Positions 32,578 through 45,094 of a DNA stretch of 64,000 nucleotides are shown here, piece by piece (within the stretch, counting starts at the first letter, position 1; each line of letters opens with the position of its first letter). The DNA comes from Notamacropus eugenii (taxonomy: Eukaryota > Chordata > Mammalia > Diprotodontia > Macropodidae), in contig NC_092875.1 of NCBI RefSeq assembly GCF_028372415.1, forward strand, positions 186,071,022-186,135,021. The letters run 5' to 3'. The notes below the pieces were generated by a model that saw only the letters and a program-made list of their open reading frames with translations, was not told the origin of the DNA and did no database searches. The translations under genes were made by a program, and so were the position numbers.

Positions 32578-33151
32578 TCAATTTCTTTTTCTTATTGCTA
32601 AAGCTAATATTTCTAGTACCGCATTGAATAACAGTGGTGATAATGTACATCCTTGTTTCACCCCTGATCTTATTGGAAATGCATCCAGCTTTTTCCCATT
32701 ACATATAATGCTTACTGATGGTTTAAGGTAGATATTGCTTATTGTTTTATGGAAGGTTCCATTTATTCCTATGCTTGCCAGTGTTTTCAATAGGAATGGG
32801 TGTTGTATTTTGTCAAAAGCTTTTTCTGCCTCTGTTGAAATAATCATATGGATTCTGTTACTTTTGTTGTTGATATGCTCAATAATGCTGATAGTTTTCC
32901 TAATATTGAACCAGTCCTGCATTCCTGGTATAAATCCTACCTGATCATAATGTATTATTCTTGTGATAAGTTGCTGTATACTTTTTGCTAATATCTTATT
33001 TAAAAATTTTGCATCTATATTCATTAGAGTCTGTAATTTTCATTCTCTGTTTTGGCTTTTCCTGGTATAGGTATCAGAACCATTTTTCTATCAAAAAGAA
33101 TTTGGTAGGACTCTTTCTTCACCAGTCGTCCCAAATAGTCCATATAGTATT
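32578..33151 (-). pseudogene. L1 ORF2 reverse-transcriptase fingers and palm
   Basis: The 148-codon open stretch from 33024 includes '[20 protein letters not shown]', '[17 protein letters not shown]' (first catalytic Asp preserved, although the usual D of 'DAEKAFD' is T-E-A-E here) and '[20 protein letters not shown]'. It ends by frameshift near 32580. The codons above 33024 continue the ORF2 text up to the actin insertion site. Confidence 0.9.
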
Positions 33152-33168
33152 GGAATTAACTATTCTTT
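33152..33168. repeat. Target-site duplication, left copy
   Basis: 'ggaattaactattcttt', identical to 35061-35077. It marks the insertion of the actin retrocopy into L1. Confidence 0.97.
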
Positions 33169-33175
33169 TTTTTTT
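33169..33175 (-). other. Poly-A tract of the actin retrocopy
   Basis: A T run on the plus strand (33166-33175, partly shared with the duplication) is the poly-A tail of the minus-strand transcript. The AATAAA signal lies at 33194-33199 as TTTATT. Confidence 0.9.
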
Positions 33176-35060
<1,885 letters not shown>

Positions 35061-35077
35061 GGAATTAACTATTCTTT
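35061..35077. repeat. Target-site duplication, right copy
   Basis: 'ggaattaactattcttt'. On the minus strand the junction reads TTT/AAAGAATAG, a near-consensus L1 endonuclease nick site. Confidence 0.97.
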
Positions 35078-35278
35078 AAATGTCTGATAGAATTCAAGTG
35101 TAAATCCATCTGGCCCTGGAGATTTTTTCCTAGGGAGTTCATTGATGGCTTGTTCAATTTCTTTTTCTGAGATCGGGTTATTTAAGTATTCAACTTCCTC
35201 TATTGTCAATCTGGGCAATTTATATTTTTTAAAATAAACATCCATCTCATTTAGATTGTCAAATTTATGGGCACACAT
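35078..35278 (-). pseudogene. L1 ORF2 segment before the reverse transcriptase
   Basis: Includes '[20 protein letters not shown]', '[20 protein letters not shown]' and '[10 protein letters not shown]', the conserved entry to the L1 reverse transcriptase. Coding text resumes beyond the actin insertion at 33151, so the two pieces were once continuous. Confidence 0.9.
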
Positions 35279-35739
35279 TTGTGCAAAGTAGTTTCTAATT
35301 ATTGTTTTAATTTCTTCCTCATTGGAGGTAAGTTCATCCTTTTCATTTTTGATATTGGTAATTTGGTTTCTTCTTTCTTTTTTTTAAATCAAATTGACCA
35401 AAGGTTTATTTTTTATTGGGGTTTTCATAAAACCAACTCATAGTTTTATTTATTAGTTCAATAGTTTTCTTAATTTCAGTTTTATTAATCTCTCCTTTGG
35501 TTTTCAGTATTTCTAATTTGATATTTACTTGGGGATTTTCAATTGGTTCTTTTTCTAACATTTTCATGCACTCCTATTTCGTTGATCTCTTTCTGTACTT
35601 TAGTCACATAGGTATTCAATGATATAAAACTTCCCCTAAGAACTGCTTTTGCAGTGTCCCATAAGTTTTGGTAGGTTGTCTCATTTTTGTTGTTATCTTG
35701 AATGAAGTTGTTGATTGTTTCTATCATTTGTTGTTTAAC

Positions 35740-36509
35740 TCACTCATTCTTTAGGATTAGATTATTTAGTTTACAACTAATTTTTGGTTTATCTGTCCAT
35801 GGCCTTTGATTACACATAATTTTTATTGCATTATGATCTGAGAAGGATGCATTGACTATCTCTGCCTTTGTGCACTGGAGTGTGAAGTTTTTATGCCCTA
35901 GTGCATGGTCAATTTTTGTACATGTGCCGTGTACCATTGAGAAAAAGGTATATTCCTTTCTATCCCCATTCATTTTTATCCAGGCAGCTATCATATCTAT
36001 TTTATCCAGAGTTTAATTCACCTCTTTAACTTCTTTCTTGTTTATTTTGAGGTTAGATTTATCAAGTTCAGAGAGAAAAAGGTTGAGGCCCCCAATAGTA
36101 TAATTTGTTGTCTATTTCTTTCTGTAACTCCTTAATTTCTCCCCTAAGAATTTGGATGCTATAGCAGTTGGAGCATATATGTTTAGTAATGAAATTGCTT
36201 CATTGTCTATGGTTCCTTTTAACAGGATATAATTTCCTTCCTTAACTCTTTGGATTAGATCTCTTTCTGCTTTTGTTTGTCTGAGATTATGATTGCTACA
36301 CCTACTTTTTTTATATCAGCTGAAGCACAATATATTCTGCTCCAACTCTTTACTCTGTGTGTATCCCCCTGTTTCACATGTGTTTCTTGTAAACAACATA
36401 ATGTTAGATTATGGTCTTTAATCCATTCTACTATCCGTCTTTGTTTTATGGGAGAGTTCATCCCATTCACATTCACAGTTATGATTACTATCTGTGTCTT
36501 TCCCTCCAT
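35740..36509 (-). pseudogene. L1 ORF2 endonuclease domain
   Basis: The start reads 'VIITVNVNGMNSPIKQRRIV' and 'LCCLQETHVKQGDTH' (36509-36255), with the QE metal-binding pair present. The C-terminal part (35994-35740) has 'EYTFFSMVHGTCTKIDHALG' and 'SDHNAIKI', keeping the SDH catalytic motif. The two halves are in different frames, with stops between. In an active element this domain nicks target DNA at TT/AAAA. Confidence 0.9.
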
Positions 36510-37094
36510 CCTCTTTCCCCCCTTTTATGCTTTTAGTTCTCCATTCTCCCTTCCCCTCCATAATAGAATCTTAATTTTTGATTACTGCCTCCCTCAGTCT
36601 TCCCTCCCTTCTTTCAGCCTCCCTCCTTTTTACTCCCCTTTTCCCTTACTACTTCTTCCCTCCCTTTTAGCCTCCCCTCCCTTCTTTCCCTTTCCCCTCC
36701 TAATGCCTATAGACCTAGTTAGATTTCTATATTTAACTGAGTTTGTTGTTCCCTCCTTGAACCAAATCAGATGCGAGTAAATCTCACACAATGCTCATCT
36801 CCCTCCTCTTTTTCTCTGTACTGTAATATGTTTTTGTGCCTCTTCCTGTGATGCGATTTACTTTTTCTGCCTCCTCTTTTTCACATCTCCTGTTACAATC
36901 CCTTTGCACCCTTAAATCACATTTTTGTCATCACATCATTTAATTTATACCCACTCCCTCCATCTCTGTATATCCCTTTTATATGTCATAATAAATATAC
37001 AATTATCAAGGCTAACAGGTATCAGCTTTCTTTTTAGGGATGTAAACAGTTTGCTAATATTGAATAACAAGTTTATTCCCCCCTGTTTACCTGT
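36510..37094 (-). other. L1 inter-ORF spacer
   Basis: A non-coding, pyrimidine-rich (plus strand) spacer between ORF1 and ORF2. The ORF1-proximal part contains 'aactgtttacatccctaaaa' on the minus strand, a block also found just after ORF1 in the HAL1 (near 60125-60145). Confidence 0.7.
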
Positions 37095-37450
37095 TTACGC
37101 CTCTCTTTTGACTTGAGTTTGAAGATAAGATTTTCTATTGAGCTCTGACTTTTTCATCAGGAAGGTCTGGAAATCCCTTATTTCACTGAATGTCCATCCC
37201 CTTGCCTGAAATACTATGTTCAGTTTTGCTGAGTAATTGATTCTTGTTTGTAGTCTCAACTCCTTTGTCTTACAGAATATTATATTCCAATCCCTGCAGT
37301 CTTTAATGTACAAGCTGCAAGGTCCTATGTGATGCTGACTGTAGCTCCTTGATATTTGAATTGTTTCTTTCTGGCTACCTGCAGTATTTTCTCCTTCACT
37401 TGATAGTTCTGGAATTTGCCCATGATGTTCCTTGGTATTTTCAGTTTGAG
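37095..37450 (-). pseudogene. L1 ORF1 C-terminal domain remnant
   Basis: The frame 37313-37095 includes 'DWNIIFCKTKELRLQTRINY', 'SAKLNIVFQARGWTFSEIRD' and 'FQTFLMKKSELNRKSYLQTQ', the C-terminal domain of L1 ORF1p. Upstream, to about 37450, the RRM-like part is recognisable but frameshifted. The coiled coil is missing. Confidence 0.85.
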
Positions 37451-37800
37451 ATCCCTTTCAGGAGGTAGACAGAGGATTCTCCTTCAGCCTTGTGTAACAG
37501 ATCCTTCCTGTTGACCTTCCAGTTTGTCCTGGGTTGGAAATCTGCCATATTCTGTCTCCTATTGGATTCTGCCACTCTAAAATTTGTTGAGATTCTCTTT
37601 TTAGAGGTATCTGAAGGAGTTTGTCTTAGAGCTTAGGTGAGTAGCTGCTCTCACTGTGCCATCTTGGCTCTGTCCCCTAACCCCATCATTTTACAAAATT
37701 GTAAACAGTGCAGATGCACAGATTGCTCTACTTTTTCTATAGGTTGACCCCTAAGTAAACTAATACCATATCTCAGGAAAATGTTTCCTCTTTACAGTGA

Positions 37801-37805
37801 AGGTC

Positions 37806-37845
<40 letters not shown>
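37801..37845. repeat. (CTAT)n microsatellite
   Basis: About eleven CTAT units. Confidence 0.97.
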
Positions 37846-37846
<1 letters not shown>

Positions 37847-38404
37847 ATCCTATATCAACTAACAATTTTTGGTAAGAATATTTGTATCCAGACTACTTGA
37901 AGTGTGGCTGAAGTATTTAATTCATCAATAAGATTCTTTAAGATATACCACCCCGTTTTGTCAGTTTTGTGTTTTCATATACTTGAAAGTGAACATGTTT
38001 GCTTCCTTCAAGCCTTCCCATGTTGTTTATTTTTATCAGACTCTGCAGGCCTAAAAAAGAACTTTGACTCTTTGATTCAATATTTTGAATTGAAAGTATT
38101 CTTTCACTTTTCCATTGTCAGACAAACTTTCCCACCAATTAGAGAAAACTACTTAGATTTGAAGGCACTTTTTTCCTATCTTCCAATGATGCTTTAACAA
38201 TGAATAAAAGAAAATCTTAGGAGATGATAGAAGCAGTGAGCACATAGAAAACTTGCTCAAGATTATACCTCCTCTCAGCTCTCAAATGAACTGTCATCCC
38301 TGCAGGGGCTCTTGCAGATTCTCAACTTATTCTTCCACAGTCCAGCTTGGGGGATAGGGGGATAGCTAGGGGCCAAGGCAGTTAATAGGCACATAGTCAC
38401 TACT

Positions 38405-38530
38405 GTTTTCTGCTCTCCATTCCCCATGAGCAAGTCATTTTGCCTCTATGTGACTCAGTTTCTTCATCAGTAATTAAATTCGTTGAATTAGATGATCTCC
38501 AAGGTCTCTTCCTGTTGAATCTTATGATCA
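38405..38530 (+). mobile_element. MIR-type SINE
   Basis: 'gagcaagtcattttgcctct' and 'ctcagtttcttcatcagtaa', then 'tgatctccaaggtctcttcc', in sense order. Confidence 0.55.
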
Positions 38531-38649
38531 TATGACTTCATCCATAGTATTATCATTGATGGAAGATCTCTGGAAATCTTGGTAGGTCATGTAATATATT
38601 CCTAACATTATTCTTGGGGATAATGACTAAAGGAGGAAAGATCAAGATC

Positions 38650-39290
38650 AATTGATGAATCAATAAATGAGTATGTATGTACCTGTTATGTGCCAAGCAG
38701 ATGTGGGCAGCTAGGTAGCATGGGGATAAAGTGTTGGACTGGAAGTCAGGGGGACCTGAGCTAAAAATCCAGTCTCAGATAATAGCTATGTGATTCTGGC
38801 AAGTCACTTAACCCTGTTTGCCTTATTTTCCTCATTTGTAAAATGAACTGGAGAAAGAAATGGCAAACCATGCCAGTATCTTGCCAAGAAAACCCCAAAT
38901 GGGGTCATGAAGATTAGGACATGACTGAAACAATTGAATAACCCATATGTGCCAAGCATTGTGCAATGGGCTGACCAAAATTAAACAGTCCTGCACTCAC
39001 AGAATTTATATTTGATTGGGGTAGAGTGTACCTAGAAACATAGGCAACATAAAAATTGATATTAAGAATATGAGGCAGTTTATGGAGGGAAGATATCAGC
39101 AAGGAATGGAGAAATGCTTTGCATAGACTTGAACTGAGGCTTGGAAGAAGCAAGGGATTGTACAAGATGGAGATGAGGAGGGAGCACATTCCAGGCACAG
39201 AGATGTGCGATAGAGTGTTGTGTGTGAGAAGCAGTAAGAAGAGGGTGGTGGTTAAAGACTCTAGAATGTTACATTAGGACCAAGTTGAGA
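38650..39290 (-). mobile_element. L2 LINE, antisense, split by MAR1
   Basis: The reversed L2 3' end ('atgagtatgtatgtacctgt') leads into the SINE at 38700-38945 and continues with 'gtgcaatgggctgaccaaaa' to 'agcacattccaggcacagag'. Confidence 0.7.
38700..38945 (+). mobile_element. MAR1-type SINE, full length, with 13-bp duplication
   Basis: Sense copy from 'gggcagctaggtagcatggg' through the B-box-like region, 'aaatggcaaaccatgccagt' and the tail 'catgactgaaacaattgaat'. Perfect direct repeats 'tatgtgccaagca' at 38687-38699 and 38946-38958 bracket it; the duplicated sequence is L2 text. Confidence 0.9.
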
Positions 39291-39470
39291 AGGATAGATG
39301 GCTAAAGCCATTGGTTGCCTGAGTGGACTGAAGGTAGAACTTTTGCAAAATTCAGCTTAGAAGTTTGAAGCCCAAACTTGAAACTCCAAAATACCAAACA
39401 AATAGGTACTTCTGACCATGACCACAAAGGATTTGCTTAAAGAGTTAGGTGACTGATTAGGCAATCTCAT

Positions 39471-39665
39471 CTGATTAGTGGAAAGTCTGTAGCCTCGAGG
39501 CCTCATGTGGCCTTCTAGGTCCTCACGTACTGAATCTAAATTTCATAGAACAAAATCCTCTTAAGAAAATGATTTGTTCTGTAAAACTTGGACTCAGTCA
39601 AAAGGCCACATGCAAGGACCTAGAAGACCACACATGGCCTTGAGGCCACAGGTTCCCACTCTCTG
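39471..39665 (+). mobile_element. hAT-type MITE with long inverted repeats
   Basis: The left end ('gtagcctcgaggcctcatgt', then 'ggccttctaggtcct') is mirrored at the right end ('aaggacctagaagaccacac', then 'atggccttgaggccacagg'). The inverted repeats are about 40 bp. The internal part is non-coding. The outermost bases resemble CAG...CTG, but no convincing 8-bp duplication is visible, so the superfamily is inferred from the termini. Confidence 0.65.
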
Positions 39666-39764
39666 GGTTAGAGGATGACTTTCCTCTGCTCTCTCTGATA
39701 TTAGTTTCAATGTCTCTGCTATGGTCTCTGCATGGTATCCTAGGGATTTACAATCATGTTAAAA

Positions 39765-39965
39765 ACCTATGTCTGTAGGATCACTTAGTTGTATGATTCT
39801 GGGCAAGTCATTTAGTCTCTGCCTGCCTCAGTTTACTTATCTGTAAAATGGGTATAATAAAAGCACTTACCTGCCAGAGTTGTTGTGAGGATAAAGAGAA
39901 AGGACATTTGTAAGGGACTTTTCAAACTTTCAAGTCATATATAAGTGTTAGCTATTATTATGACT
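39765..39965 (+). mobile_element. tRNA-headed SINE with L2-type tail, 5'-truncated
   Basis: 'gattctgggcaagtcattta', 'cttatctgtaaaatgggtat', 'agagttgttgtgaggataaa' and 'agtgttagctattattatga' in sense order; the tRNA-like head is missing. Confidence 0.65.
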
Positions 39966-40054
39966 CTGGGCCCACGGAATGACCTCGAAAGCTTTAAGGT
40001 TCCAGAGTTGTCCTTTGGCCTCTATATCTCTTTGCTGTGTGGAGAGGGGTCCAA

Positions 40055-40265
40055 CACTCCCTGAGAATCCTCTTCAGTCTTGGTTCACTCCTATTTCAGG
40101 TGAATCTTTGGCAATTCCCTTTTCTCTTCTGCCCTTTTACTTAAAAGCCCCCAAGAAAGAGAGGAGTGGTCTTCCTCTCCTAAAATTTGTTTCACTTCTC
40201 TCTGCATGGCATATTCCTCTTCCATCTCACCCTCTGTAAGATGTAAGCTCCTTAATTAAAAGACC
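40055..40265 (+). mobile_element. L2-type LINE fragment
   Basis: 'gtaagatgtaagctccttaa' and the upstream pyrimidine-rich text match the L2 3' region. The end is interrupted near 40265. Confidence 0.45.
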
Positions 40266-40289
40266 AGATATTCCCACCAACTATCAATT

Positions 40290-40625
40290 TATTGGCACAG
40301 ACAGGGCAGGCAAGTCAGCTAGCTGAGGTGGCAAGGCACCCAGAGGGAGGCATATGAGGCAGCATGTGCCAAGCAAGTCAAACCACCAGCACCACCTTGA
40401 TCATCATCTTCCCTCAGACTCTGACTGGGACAGCCTGAGACCCCAAACCCAAGATCCTTGGGAATAGCAGTGCTCATAGCCCAGTGCTCTCAGACATTGT
40501 CCTGGGAAACAGCCCCTGTGGAGAGATAGCCTGGGACCACAAGGTCTACAGAGATACTGAAGACCCAGAAAAAAAAGTTCTTATCATTGTCAAGTGGTTC
40601 AACATCAAAAATCTTCCAGATGTGT
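40290..40625 (+). pseudogene. Y-box (cold-shock domain) protein-like relic, copy 1
   Basis: About 40552-40613 encodes 'TEDPEKKVLIIVKWFNIKN'. This resembles the junction into the cold-shock domain of Y-box proteins ('EKKVLATKVLGTVKWFNVRN'), with a short deletion; 'KWFN' includes RNP1-side aromatic residues. The acidic residues before EKK are more like YBX3 than YBX1. The frame is lost at the end. The upstream 200 bp is related to the upstream part of copy 2 at 51.5 kb. Y-box proteins bind mRNA; this is a fragment. Confidence 0.5.
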
Positions 40626-40629
40626 TGGC

Positions 40630-40875
40630 TCTCCCATGAGAATATGAACTTCCTGAAGGCAGAGACTGTCTTACTTCTCTATTTGTATCCTCAGCCCTTA
40701 GTCCAGGGCTTTGCACATATTAAACCTTAAAAAATGCTTCATTCATTCATTCATTCATTCCTTGAGGAAAGGAATGTTGCCGTTTTTAAATGTTTGTATC
40801 CTAGTGCTTACAATGGTGCCTTGCACACAGTAGATGCTTAATAAACAGTTATTGTTCATTGAATGAATGTTGTCC
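40630..40875 (+). mobile_element. Two tandem L2-type 3' ends
   Basis: 'gaacttcctgaaggcagaga', 'ttgtatcctcagcccttagt' and (ATTC)n, followed by a second 'cttgcacacagtagatgctt' plus 'aataaacagttattgttcat'. Confidence 0.65.
40738..40762. repeat. (ATTC)n tail repeat
   Basis: Five ATTC units; the usual simple tail of an L2 element. Confidence 0.85.
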
Positions 40876-41345
40876 CTCCCAATTCCTTCATCCTTTTCTC
40901 TCTTACCTGTCCAGTATTCTTACATTTTACTCCCTAACATTTACTCTTCAGTACAATGATACTGACTTCCTGGCTCTTTCATGACCAACACACTCCATAT
41001 CTCAGTTCTAGGTATTTTCTCTGGCTGTCTCCAGTGTCTGGAACCTTGTTCCTCTTCTGCTCCAACTATTGACCTCCTTGGTTTCCTTAAAGTCACAATT
41101 AAAATCCCACCTTCTACTGGAAGCCTTCTCTAACCTCTCTTAATTACAGTGTCTTCCCTCTTTTAATTCTTTCCTATTTATTCTGTACATAGCTTGCTTT
41201 GCATGTATTTGTTTGAATGTTGCCTCCCCCGTTAGACTATAAGTTCCTTGAAGCAGGGGCTATCTCTTGGCTCCTTTTGTATCCTTAGCACTTAGCATAG
41301 TTCTGGGCATACAGTAGGAGCTTAATAAATGTTTATTGATTGATT
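40876..41345 (+). mobile_element. L2 LINE 3' end
   Basis: From the ORF2 C-terminal region ('gtctggaaccttgttcctct', 'ccttctctaacctctcttaa') to the 3' end 'ctataagttccttgaagcag', 'ttagcacttagcatagttct' and 'aataaatgtttattgattga'. One of the best preserved L2 tails here. Confidence 0.8.
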
Positions 41346-41452
41346 TCACTTTCAGATTATATTATATACTATACATAATATAACATATTATATAATATAT
41401 CACATAATATATATTATTATATATTACATATAACATATATTATATATCTCAG
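41346..41452. repeat. AT-rich (TATA)n tract
   Basis: About 105 bp with only A, T and a few C, rich in ATAATATA units and self-complementary stretches. Confidence 0.9.
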
Positions 41453-41529
41453 AAGAGTCTCAGGAAGAGGGAGACTAGTATAACCTGGCACATAAAAAGT
41501 GCTTAATAAAAGCTTATTTACTGACTGGA

Positions 41530-42205
41530 CCTACCTCAGAATCCGAGAAGTGTTGCTCTGAGGTTCTTACCCAGATTTGTGAACTGAAGCAAAGATACAG
41601 AAGAAAAAAAGCTACTAAGTACAATTATGTTTAAAGAGCACAGCAGTTTGATTGCTGGGATGGGAATGGGGTGCTCTAATCAGTCCCTTTCAGTCTTGCT
41701 CCAGAGGCCATACCCTTGGAGCCAGGCTAGCGACCAGGGAAATAATGGAAATTGAAAGATTCTTAACAATAGAACTGGAAGATATTTTAAAGGCCATTGA
41801 ATCCATTTAACATACAAAAACACTAACTCACAAGGATATGCTAGAGACAGAGGATGAATCCACTAATGGTTAAATTTTCAGTTTGAAAATGTACACCTCA
41901 GAAATTGGCAAATACTACAAATAAGGACTTGATTGGCCATTTTGCAGATTGTCTAGATTTAAGAAAGTGACGGAAAAAATGTTAACAATGCAAATTAAGC
42001 CAAAAAGTGTATCCTGTGCATATTCCCCCCACCCGACCCAAAAACCATTTGTTAAAAATTTATGACCATATTGCTAAAACTGAGGCACAGAAAAGGGAAA
42101 TACATGATGCTTTTCCCTATCATGGCTCTACCTGATTCCTTTTTTTCTGGTAAGTGGAAATCTCAGAAAGATAAGTTAACAGGCTAGCTAGTCATCAGGA
42201 GGTCA
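41530..42205. other. No recognisable feature
   Basis: No gene or confidently named repeat. Confidence 0.4.
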
Positions 42206-42207
42206 AG

Positions 42208-42470
42208 AATTTGTTGTTGTTGTCCAGTCACGTCCGACTCTTTGTGACCCCACTTCAGGTTTTCTTGGCAGAGATACTAGAGCAGTTTGCTATTTCCTTC
42301 TCCAGATCATTTTACAGATGAAGAAACTGAGGCAAACAAGGTTAAGTTACTTGTGCAGGGTCACACAGCTAGTAAGTGTCCAATGTGAGATTTGAACTCA
42401 GGAAAAGGAGTCTTCCGGATTTCCAACTCAGTTCTCTCTTTTCACTGTCCCACCTAGCTGCCCTCATCTC
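42208..42470 (-). mobile_element. MAR1-type SINE, antisense, full length
   Basis: 'gtccagtcacgtccgactct', 'aggttttcttggcagagata', 'gaagaaactgaggcaaacaa' and the head end 'gtcccacctagctgccct'. Confidence 0.9.
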
Positions 42471-42869
42471 AAGGTAGGACAAGAGTTAAACGAAATTTTA
42501 TGACCAAAATTTAAATAAGGGCCTAGAAATTCAGAACAGTCACCCAGAAAGCCCCTTTAGCATCTTATTTAAACAGGAAAAGGAATTCAGGGCACTGGGA
42601 AGGAAATCATCATGAGAATAGAGAACAAACATGCCTGTGGACTTCTTACTGGCCTTGAGCCTGGCTCTGAACAACAAACAGATGAAAAGATAACATGGGC
42701 TTTAGTATTAAAAAACTGACTGATACCTCTCCCCTTCCTAAACCCTACCACACTTTCTCAGATTTTAATACATTGGTCTCTTGCTGCTTTAGGGACCAGG
42801 TAGGGGAGGAGAAGCTGGTTCTCAGCTAGTGCTAGAGAAATATTAAAAACCATTTTGATAGGTGAATAC

Positions 42870-43055
42870 CGTGGGATAGTGAAAAGGATACTTCCTGGAA
42901 TCAGGTGAACCTGAATTTAAGTCTTGGCCTTGGCTATCTACTATTTGCTATATCCTACTTAAGTTATCTCTTTATTTCTCAATTTACTTGTCTATAAAAT
43001 GAGGGAGAAGAATTAAATGATCTCTAGGTTTTCTTCCGGTTCTAAATCCTACGAA
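42870..43055 (+). mobile_element. MIR-type SINE
   Basis: 'aatcaggtgaacctgaattt' and 'ttgtctataaaatgagggag', then 'gatctctaggttttcttccg', in sense order. Confidence 0.55.
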
Positions 43056-43059
43056 CCTA

Positions 43060-43835
43060 GGACAAGGCCCAACTTCCTAGCAATAAGGCCTCTTGTCCTC
43101 TGGCTGTTGTGTTGCCCTTTTGTGGCACTTTCTCCTCTTGGCACCTCCAATAAATTATTACTGAATTACTTTAAAGTTGTTTTTGTTTGGCATTTTAGGT
43201 GTTTTTGTTAACCTCCTACTATGTTCCATGAACTGTCTACCAAAAGATGGTTCTGATAATGGCCTTCCTGGAAGGCTGAGGAGCCAACGGGTCACATTTG
43301 TCATCTACTTTTTCTGTTACTTGGCGCAAGTGTTAATGTGTCCTCTTAAGCAAATTATCAGTGCACAAAAAACAAGTCCAGAGAGAAATGCCACGCCTGA
43401 AAGGGCCTTTCTAGTTTCCTCAAATAACCTCCTTTTCATGATCTGCACAGACATATTGTATGCCAAGTATGTATTTGAAGAACTTTGGAGGAAGAAATTG
43501 GGTGGTGACAAATCTTGATTAGTTATTACCTCCCTCTCCACCATTCCCCGCATGTCTATTCATTAACTACACTGGACAGTGACTTATAACAAAACTTTGG
43601 TGGTCTTTCTCATGCAATACACCAGAATTGTACTTTTTTGGACTTGGATATCAGCATAGTCCAATGCAGTGGTGAACTTGACCTGGTTATAGTAGGCCTT
43701 GCGCATAGTAGGCACTCAATAAATATGAATTGGATTTGATGAGTTTACAATAGAATCAGAGAAGCAATATTCAAAGCTCTGACCCAACATAATAACCTTA
43801 GGCAAGTCAATTCAATCAATTCATCAGTCAACTAC
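43060..43835. other. Unassigned stretch with a 113-codon open frame
   Basis: The plus-strand frame 43177-43518 encodes a product with a hydrophobic start and basic tail. I recognise no family, and there is no supporting start context, splice signal or poly-A signal. A short L2-type tail sits near 43680-43735 ('gcgcatagtaggcactcaat'). Confidence 0.3.
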
Positions 43836-43847
43836 TGTTTGTTACAT

Positions 43848-44025
43848 GCATACACACACATATATACACATGTGTGCATGCATATATACATATATGCACA
43901 TGTGTATATATTTTATATATATGCATGCTATATATTTATATATACACACATACATGTGTGTATGTATATATACATATGTGTCCTTATATCTCTATTTATC
44001 TCTATCTATATGTATATATGCATGC
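43848..44025. repeat. TA/CA/TG-rich microsatellite
   Basis: Alternating purine-pyrimidine TATA, CACA and TGTG units. The three overlapping plus-strand frames are artefacts. Confidence 0.9.
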
Positions 44026-44184
44026 CAGGTACTGTGCCATGGGGTATACACAAACAAAGAATGAAATAATCCCTATTTTCATGGATTTGATTGTTTGAAT
44101 CTTAGTTTATAAATCTTTAATACAGGGATAATAAGGCTTGCTCTATGTACCAGACAGGATTTCTAGGAACTTCAAATGAGATCA

Positions 44185-44275
44185 CGTATATATGTGTGTA
44201 TGTATGTGTATGTGTATTATACACACATACATTTATATATCACACATGTATATAAATACAGACATGCATGTATGA
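44185..44275. repeat. TA/TG-rich microsatellite
   Basis: 'gtatatatgtgtgtatgtat' and its complement-like partner 'tacacacatacatttatata' lie close together. Confidence 0.85.
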
Positions 44276-44960
44276 TAACTTGGATTTCTCCCAGACCTTA
44301 AGATTTAAATGTCACATTTTTCTGATTTCCTGACTCCATTTTCAATGTTCTTTTCACTCCAACGAAGATTTGCAAACCGTACAATATCCTATAAAGGTCA
44401 GTTCTTATAAAGCCAGAGCTCATTGTCCGTTAGATCTCTTACCCTACCAAGAAAACCTCTTGAGATGAAATGTTTTAAAATAAGGAGATTTCATACTTTC
44501 CCCAGATTTGTACATCAATCTCTTTATGTACTATGTTGTCATTTTTTTAACCCTGAGATCTTAATTTTGATGTTCTTTGGGGATAAAGTATATTTAAAAT
44601 GTAATTTATAGGTTAATGTAGTAGTAGAGTAACATTTTAAAAATGCTTTCCGCTATAATAAATGAAAGTCTGTTTGCAAAATGCATCACAGCCATGATTG
44701 CTAATCTTTTCCTGCCTGCTAATCCCAAGTTTATAAAAAATCATAGAGAGATTACATGGTTTTCCCTAAGGTCATGGACTAAGGCCACAATTACACTTGG
44801 GTGACTGGTCAAAGTTGAATGAGTCTCAACTCAGCAGCTCATCAACTGGGATACTTTCTGTTCATCATGATTAACTGAATAAATCCACCTTCAGACTATG
44901 AGGCCATATGGTGCCAGCTGCCTTATGGAGGGAGAACAGAATTTCATGAAGTTAACTCTG
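44275..44960. other. No recognisable feature
   Basis: No gene or confidently named repeat. Confidence 0.4.
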
Positions 44961-44961
44961 T

Positions 44962-45094
44962 GCTACAAATGGAAAGAGCACTGGGTCCAAAGTCAAAGGA
45001 CCTGGATTCAAATCCTAGTCCTGATGCTTACTGTGTATGAGACCTTTGCCAAGTCACTGAATCTCTTATGGTCTCTGTAAAATAAGGAAACTGT
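44962..45094 (+). mobile_element. MIR-type SINE
   Basis: 'gagcactgggtccaaagtca', 'ggattcaaatcctagtcctg' and 'ctctgtaaaataaggaaact' in sense order, followed directly by MAR1. Confidence 0.65.

Larger units (their letters stand above)
31291..33151 (-). mobile_element. L1 LINE, 3' portion (left of the actin insertion)
   Basis: Antisense L1 ORF2 from the reverse-transcriptase palm to the C-terminus, plus the first part of the 3' UTR. It stops abruptly at about 31291 inside conserved 3'-UTR text ('gccaatctgataggtgtgat'); the last several hundred bases and poly-A tail are missing. The rest of the same element is 35078-37677. Confidence 0.9.
35078..37677 (-). mobile_element. L1 LINE, 5' portion (right of the actin insertion)
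   Basis: On the minus strand the order is a 5' end with 'ggggacagagccaagatggc' (37677 downward), a short 5' UTR, the C-terminal half of ORF1, a purine-rich inter-ORF spacer of about 580 bp (36510-37095), and ORF2 endonuclease to the start of the reverse transcriptase. The 'gagccaagatgg' start is typical of full-length L1 5' ends. The N-terminal coiled-coil half of ORF1 is absent. Confidence 0.85.

Noticed and set aside
36277..36780. 167-codon plus-strand frame rich in Ser, Pro, Phe and Leu
   Set aside because: Antisense of the L1 endonuclease start and the purine-rich inter-ORF spacer.
43177..43518. 113-codon plus-strand frame with a hydrophobic start
   Set aside because: No recognisable family, start context, splice site or poly-A signal. 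It overlaps an open frame of similar length on the other strand.
43839..44098. Three overlapping Tyr/Ile-rich frames
   Set aside because: Products of an alternating TA/CA microsatellite.
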